From NCBI GenBank assembly GCA_030041195.1, contig JASHOI010000193.1, forward strand, positions 1 through 16,081: DNA of 16,081 bases, written 5' to 3'. Position numbers and translations under genes: made by a program. Below the pieces are notes generated by a model. The model did no database searches. It was not told where the DNA came from and was given only the letters and a program-made list of their open reading frames with translations. Of the stretch, positions 12,475 through 16,081 are shown piece after piece (within the stretch, counting starts at the first letter, position 1; every line of letters begins with the position of its first letter). This stretch comes from Streptosporangiaceae bacterium (GTDB lineage: Bacteria > Actinomycetota > Actinomycetes > Streptosporangiales > Streptosporangiaceae).

Positions 12475-13769
12475 CGGTCATCCCGCAAGTGCCCACGCAG
12501 GGTGGTGGCGGTGTACCTGGCCCGGTGCAGGCCCCGGGCCTGCAGAATCGGCACCACGTACTCGGTGAACCGCGCGAGCGAGCCCGGCAGTGTCGTCGGC
12601 TGCAGGGTGAAGCCGTCGCTCGCGCCCTCGGCCATCCAGGCCCCGATGAGGTCGGCGAACTGCTCCGGCGTCCCGGTGAACTCCAGGCCGCCGGGCAGGC
12701 CGGTGAGCTCGTCGGCGAGCTGGCGGAAGGTCTTGCCGGTCTCCTGGCCGCGGCGCACGACCTCATCGGTGCGGCTGGTGTGGCTCGCGGCCGCGATCGC
12801 GGCCTCGGTCAGCGGCTGGTCCGGGTCGATCAGCCCGGCGTCCAGCCCGGCGTTGTGGGCCAGGTTGCGCCAGCGGAACTCGGGGTCGACCCGGTCTTCC
12901 AGGTCGGCCCGCAGCGCCCGCGCCTCGGCCTCGGTGCTGCCGAGCACGAACGCCACGCCGGGCAGCACGAGCACGTCGTCCGGGTCCCGCCCGTGGCGGC
13001 GGGCGGCGCTCCGGATCGATTCGCGGAACCGGCGCCCGGACCGGATGTCCGGCTGCGCGGCGAAGACGAGGTCGGCGCTCTTCCCGGCCAGTTCGATGCC
13101 CGGCCCGGAGGAGCCGGCCTGGGCGAACGCGGGCCTGCCCTGCGGGGAGCGAGGCAGCGTCAGCGCGCCGCTGACATTGAAGAACCGGCCGTGGAAGTCG
13201 ACCGGCTTGATCAGGTCGGTGTCCGCCCAGATGCCCTTCTCCTGGTCGCTCACGACCGCGTCAGCATCCCAGCTGTCCCAGAGCCGCGTGACCACGTCCA
13301 CGAACTCCTCGGCCCGCGCGTACCGGTCCGCGGGGTCGGGGTGTGCCGCGAGCCCGAAGTTGCCGGCCGCCCCGGCGTACCGCGTGGTCACGATGTTCCA
13401 GCCCGCCCGGCCGCCGGACAGGTGGTCGATGGTGGCGAGCCGGCGCGCCAGATCGTACGGCGCGCTGTAGGTCGTGGACGCGGTCGCGATCAGCCCGATC
13501 CGTTTCGTGGTGCGGGACAGTGCGGCCAGGAGCTCGAGTGGGTCGAAGCCGACCTGCGGGAAATACCGGGCGCGGAAGATCGCGAGCCCGGGGGAGTCGG
13601 CGAAGAAGACCGCGTCGAGCAGCCCGCGCTCGGCGGCGAGCGCCGCTCGCTCGAGCACGCCGAACCGGGCGGGACCGGCCAGGTCCGCCGGGTCCGCCAG
13701 CTTCCACGAGGACTCGTGGTAGCCGACACCGGTCAGGAACGCGGTGAAGTGTGCCTTCCGCTCGCTCAT
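12471..13769 (-). CDS. NtaA/SnaA/DszA family FMN-dependent monooxygenase
   Basis: A 432-residue LLM enzyme of the NtaA/SnaA/DszA(SoxA) branch, which includes nitrilotriacetate, pristinamycin and dibenzothiophene-sulfone monooxygenases. The family core is unmistakable: GFDPLELLAALSRTTKRIGL (74-93), ATASTTYSAPYDLARR (95-110) and LSGGRAGWNIVTT (117-129), then a long C-terminal half with the usual insertions. The length is typical (430-450). These enzymes take FMNH2 from a separate reductase, and many act on sulfones, thioethers or amines. The ATG at 13769 overlaps the upstream stop (ATGA). Directly upstream is an SsuD-like enzyme and downstream are two more LLM genes, so four flavin monooxygenases are expressed together, consistent with stepwise oxidation of one compound. 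Confidence 0.9.
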   Translation of the reverse strand: MSERKAHFTAFLTGVGYHESSWKLADPADLAGPARFGVLERAALAAERGLLDAVFFADSPGLAIFRARYFPQVGFDPLELLAALSRTTKRIGLIATASTTYSAPYDLARRLATIDHLSGGRAGWNIVTTRYAGAAGNFGLAAHPDPADRYARAEEFVDVVTRLWDSWDADAVVSDQEKGIWADTDLIKPVDFHGRFFNVSGALTLPRSPQGRPAFAQAGSSGPGIELAGKSADLVFAAQPDIRSGRRFRESIRSAARRHGRDPDDVLVLPGVAFVLGSTEAEARALRADLEDRVDPEFRWRNLAHNAGLDAGLIDPDQPLTEAAIAAASHTSRTDEVVRRGQETGKTFRQLADELTGLPGGLEFTGTPEQFADLIGAWMAEGASDGFTLQPTTLPGSLARFTEYVVPILQARGLHRARYTATTLRGHLRDDR

Positions 13770-14893
13770 GCTGCGTGCCGCGCGGCGGTGTCACGGCCGG
13801 CGACGGCCTGCTTGATGAGCCGCAGCGTCTCCTGGCGCAGTTCGGAGTCTCGCTGGCTGGTGACGTGGCTGCCGAGCGTGACGATGCCGACGCCTAGATC
13901 GTGATACGCGAGAACGGCGTCCGCGATCGTGGCGGGTGAGCCCACCAGCGTCGGGGTCGCGCGCGAGAGCACGGTGAGGCCGAGGTAGAGGACGTCATCT
14001 TCCCACGACGTGCTGGCCAGGCTGGTGTCGGCGAAACGGTCCTCGCGGATGGAACGGACCGCCGGGCCCTCGCCGGCGGACCGGAACTCCTGCAGCCGCC
14101 TGATCGACTGCTCCAGGTCGCGCAGATGCAGCCGGGCCTGCTCGTCGGTCTCGCCGACGAGCATGTTGAGGTTGATCCAGAAGCCCGGGTTCCGGCCTGC
14201 CGCCGCCGTGGCGGCCCGCGCCTGGGAGATCTTCTCGGCCGCCTTGGCACGGGAGATCCCGTGGAAGGCCAGCACGTCGGCGAAGCGAGCGGCGAGCTCG
14301 ATCGCCTCCGGTGACTCGGCGGGCAGCGAGATCACCGGCCGCGGCGACTGCACCGGCTTCACGCCGGAGAACGCGCCGCGCACCTGGTAGAACTCGCCGT
14401 CGAAGTCGAACGGCTCCTCCCTGGTGAGCACGCCGGTGAAGATCTCGAGGTACTCGGCAGCGCGCCGGTACCGCGCCTCGCGGCCGGCGAGATCCCCGTC
14501 GCGCGGCAGGTCGCTGCCGCCTCTGCTGCCCAGGATGAGGTGGACGCCGGCCCGGCCGGCCGAGACGCGGTCCAGCGTCGCCACCGCGCGTGCGGCGGCC
14601 GTCGGGGCCTGGGTGCCGGGACGGTGCGCCAGCACGACGTGCAGCCGCTGGGTGTGCGCCAGCGCCCAGGCAGCGGTGACCGTGACATCTGGCCAGGTGG
14701 CGCTCTGCGGGATGATGCTGGCATCGTACCCGGCGGCCTCGTATTCCTGCGCCTCGGAGCTGATGTAATCGGGGTCGGCGGTGACCGGCTCGGGCACCGG
14801 CGTGAAATAGGCCGCCTCCCGCGCTATTCCCGCCGTCGAATAGCTGTTGCTGTACGACTGCGGGTTGATCCACGATCGCAGTTCGATCGGCAA
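13766..14893 (-). CDS. SsuD-like LLM monooxygenase (alkanesulfonate monooxygenase-related)
   Basis: A 375-residue LLM enzyme most like SsuD, which splits alkanesulfonates into sulfite and aldehyde with FMNH2 and O2. The diagnostic stretch VVLAHRPGTQAPTAAARAVA (86-105) and then DRVSAGRAGVHLILG (108-122) parallels the SsuD core, followed by ARYRRAAEYLEIF (140-152). True SsuD function cannot be assumed, because related proteins oxidise other substrates. The start is a TTG at 14893: an in-frame stop lies three codons upstream, no ATG or GTG occurs in the first 30 or so codons, and a GGTGAGG ribosome site lies 4 nt before. It begins 42 nt after the ABC ATPase gene, so it probably shares that transcript, and it ends in an ATGA overlap with the NtaA-like gene. 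Confidence 0.83.
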   Translation of the reverse strand: MPIELRSWINPQSYSNSYSTAGIAREAAYFTPVPEPVTADPDYISSEAQEYEAAGYDASIIPQSATWPDVTVTAAWALAHTQRLHVVLAHRPGTQAPTAAARAVATLDRVSAGRAGVHLILGSRGGSDLPRDGDLAGREARYRRAAEYLEIFTGVLTREEPFDFDGEFYQVRGAFSGVKPVQSPRPVISLPAESPEAIELAARFADVLAFHGISRAKAAEKISQARAATAAAGRNPGFWINLNMLVGETDEQARLHLRDLEQSIRRLQEFRSAGEGPAVRSIREDRFADTSLASTSWEDDVLYLGLTVLSRATPTLVGSPATIADAVLAYHDLGVGIVTLGSHVTSQRDSELRQETLRLIKQAVAGRDTAARHAA

Positions 14894-14935
14894 GGGACCT
14901 CACCTTCCGTCCTTCGGCGGCTTTGCCTTTCGGCG

Positions 14936-16081
14936 TCAGGATGTGCGCGGCCGCCGCAGCGAGAGCGCGGAATCGACCAGTGACTGCGTGTACGGATGCT
15001 CGGGTTCGGTGAAGACCTTCTCGGCGTCCTTGAGCTCCACCAGCTCGCCGTCGAACAGGACGCCGATGCGGTCGGACACCTGGCGCACCACGGCCAGGTC
15101 GTGCGAGATGAACAGGTACGAGACCCCGGTCCGCTGCTGCAGCTCGGTGAGCAGGTCGAGCAGCCGCGCCTGGCTGGACACGTCGAGCGCCGAGGTCGGC
15201 TCGTCGCAGATCACCAGCGGCACGTGCCCGGCGAAGGCGCGGGCGATGGTCACCCGCTGCTTCTGCCCGCCGGAGAGCTGGTGCGGCAGCTTGTCGAGCA
15301 GTTCCTCCGCCACCCCGGTGCGCGCCGCGAGCTCCTCGACGGTCTGGGCGCCGCCGAGCAGCTCGATGGACCGGGCGAGCACGCGGCGCACGGTGCGGCG
15401 CGGGTTCAGCGACGCGTCCGCGCCCTGGAAGACCACCTGGACGCGCGGCAGCACCTTCCGGCCCCGGCGCCGGTCGGCGACATGGAACCGGATCGTGCCC
15501 TCGTACCGGGTCAGGCCGGCCAGGGACAGGCCAAGCGTCGTCTTGCCGCTGCCGGACTCGCCGACCAGGCCAAGCACCTCACCCCGGCCGATCGTGAAGG
15601 ACACGTCCCGCAGCGCGGTCTTGCGGTCGTACCGCTTGGTCAGGTTCGACACCGTGACGACGGGCTCGTCCAGCGCCGTGGCCTGTTCTTCCGCGGCTGC
15701 CGGCGCCGTGCGGTCCATGACCGCGGTGGCCCGCGGCCTTTCGCGGCGCGCCGCGTTGATGTCGGGCAGCGCGGCGATCAGCGCCCGGGTGTAGGGATGC
15801 CGCGGCGCGAGCAGCACCTCAGCGGCCGGCCCTTCCTCGACGAGCACCCCGTCGCGCAGCACGCCGATGCGCTGGCAGTGCGCCGCCACCAGCGGCAGGT
15901 TGTGGCTGATCAGGAGGCTGGCGAAGTCGAGTTCGGCGCGCAGCTGGTCGATCAGCGCCATGATCTCGGTCTCCACCCTGCTGTCCAGACCGGTCGTCGG
16001 TTCGTCGAGGATGAGCAGCTGCGGCTCGCTGGCGAGCGCCATCGCGATGACGATGCGCTGCTGCTGGCCGCCGGACAGCTC
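14936..16081 (-). CDS. Fused double-ATPase subunit of a peptide/nickel-type ABC importer (5' end cut by window edge)
   Basis: The last 381 residues of a protein with two fused ABC ATPase domains, as in GsiA (glutathione importer) and YejF. The first domain enters at the window edge with its signature LSGGQQQR, then Walker B LLILDEPT and the H-loop in LLISHN; its Walker A lies outside. After the oligopeptide-type tail (RHPYTRALIAALP) and an Ala/Arg-rich linker comes a complete second domain with Walker A GESGSGKTT, Q-loop VVFQGADASLNPRR, signature LSGGQKQR, Walker B LVICDEPTSALD, H-loop FISHDL and a second HPYTQSL tail. It would sit on the inner membrane face and power uptake by permeases and a binding protein presumably encoded beyond 16081. 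It leads into the LLM genes with a 42-nt gap, tying import to oxidation. Confidence 0.92.
   Translation of the reverse strand, partial: ELSGGQQQRIVIAMALASEPQLLILDEPTTGLDSRVETEIMALIDQLRAELDFASLLISHNLPLVAAHCQRIGVLRDGVLVEEGPAAEVLLAPRHPYTRALIAALPDINAARRERPRATAVMDRTAPAAAEEQATALDEPVVTVSNLTKRYDRKTALRDVSFTIGRGEVLGLVGESGSGKTTLGLSLAGLTRYEGTIRFHVADRRRGRKVLPRVQVVFQGADASLNPRRTVRRVLARSIELLGGAQTVEELAARTGVAEELLDKLPHQLSGGQKQRVTIARAFAGHVPLVICDEPTSALDVSSQARLLDLLTELQQRTGVSYLFISHDLAVVRQVSDRIGVLFDGELVELKDAEKVFTEPEHPYTQSLVDSALSLRRPRTS

Noticed and set aside
10415..12766. Apparent 783-codon minus-strand gene, suggesting a fusion protein
   Set aside because: Only the last 351 codons match an LLM protein. The upstream part is an out-of-frame reading through monooxygenase A and the NtaA-like gene, and the ATG at 11470 has the same ATGA overlap as its neighbours.
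11548..13470. 640-codon plus-strand open frame across the LLM region
   Set aside because: The opposite strand encodes two LLM enzymes with unmistakable motifs. The plus frame has no domain-like content and mixes Ser/Arg-rich antisense sequence.
12489..13904. 471-codon plus-strand frame across the NtaA-like gene
   Set aside because: Antisense shadow of a conserved 432-residue monooxygenase, with low-complexity Gly/Arg/Val composition and no recognisable motif.
1..16081. Mobile element, CRISPR, phage or RNA genes
   Set aside because: No transposase, integrase, spaced direct repeats, tRNA cloverleaf or rRNA-like sequence was recognised, and codon use looks uniform across the window.

Overview
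The window is high-GC DNA from an actinomycete (Actinomycetota). This rests on the strong G/C third-codon bias, frequent GTG starts, ATGA/GTGA gene overlaps, and several start codons lying only 6-8 nt downstream of a TANNNT-type -10 box (the leaderless layout typical of these bacteria). The genus cannot be read from the sequence. No tRNA, rRNA, CRISPR array, transposase or integrase was seen.

Left part (1-5550) is a set of loosely related chromosomal genes. In order they are: a GT2 glycosyltransferase cut by the left edge (minus); a zinc-independent MDR quinone/alcohol oxidoreductase (minus), divergent from a TetR regulator (plus) with a candidate shared operator between them; a possible 34-residue membrane microprotein; a cytochrome P450 (minus); and a Gfo/Idh/MocA oxidoreductase (minus). 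The two longest gene-poor stretches (829-1163 and 2816-3172) hold AT-rich islands with inverted repeats that share the 8-mer ACTTGACT.

Centre (5637-10418, plus strand). A flavin/F420 PPOX-fold protein is coupled by GTGA overlap to an alpha/beta hydrolase with an intact serine nucleophile. After an AT-rich promoter region comes a second operon: a paralogous alpha/beta hydrolase whose Ser and His positions are both lost (a likely pseudoenzyme), a tandem-DUF427 protein, an isopenicillin-N-synthase-like Fe(II) oxygenase with intact ligands, and a cysteine-dioxygenase-like cupin.

Right part (16081-10415, minus strand) runs towards it as one tightly coupled operon: a fused double-ATPase peptide-type ABC importer subunit (cut by the right edge), then four luciferase-like flavin monooxygenases: an SsuD-like one, an NtaA/SnaA/DszA-like one, and two close paralogs. 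All four are joined by 4-nt ATGA overlaps. The two operons meet tail to tail, with stop codons overlapping inside a 12-bp palindrome.

Taken together, the centre and right look like an uptake-and-oxidation module. The importer would bring in a peptide-like or organosulfur compound. LLM monooxygenases of the desulfurising families, a thiol-dioxygenase-like cupin and an Fe(II) oxygenase would oxidise it, with hydrolases, or a dead hydrolase acting as a scaffold, assisting. The individual families are seen directly; the shared pathway and substrate are inference.
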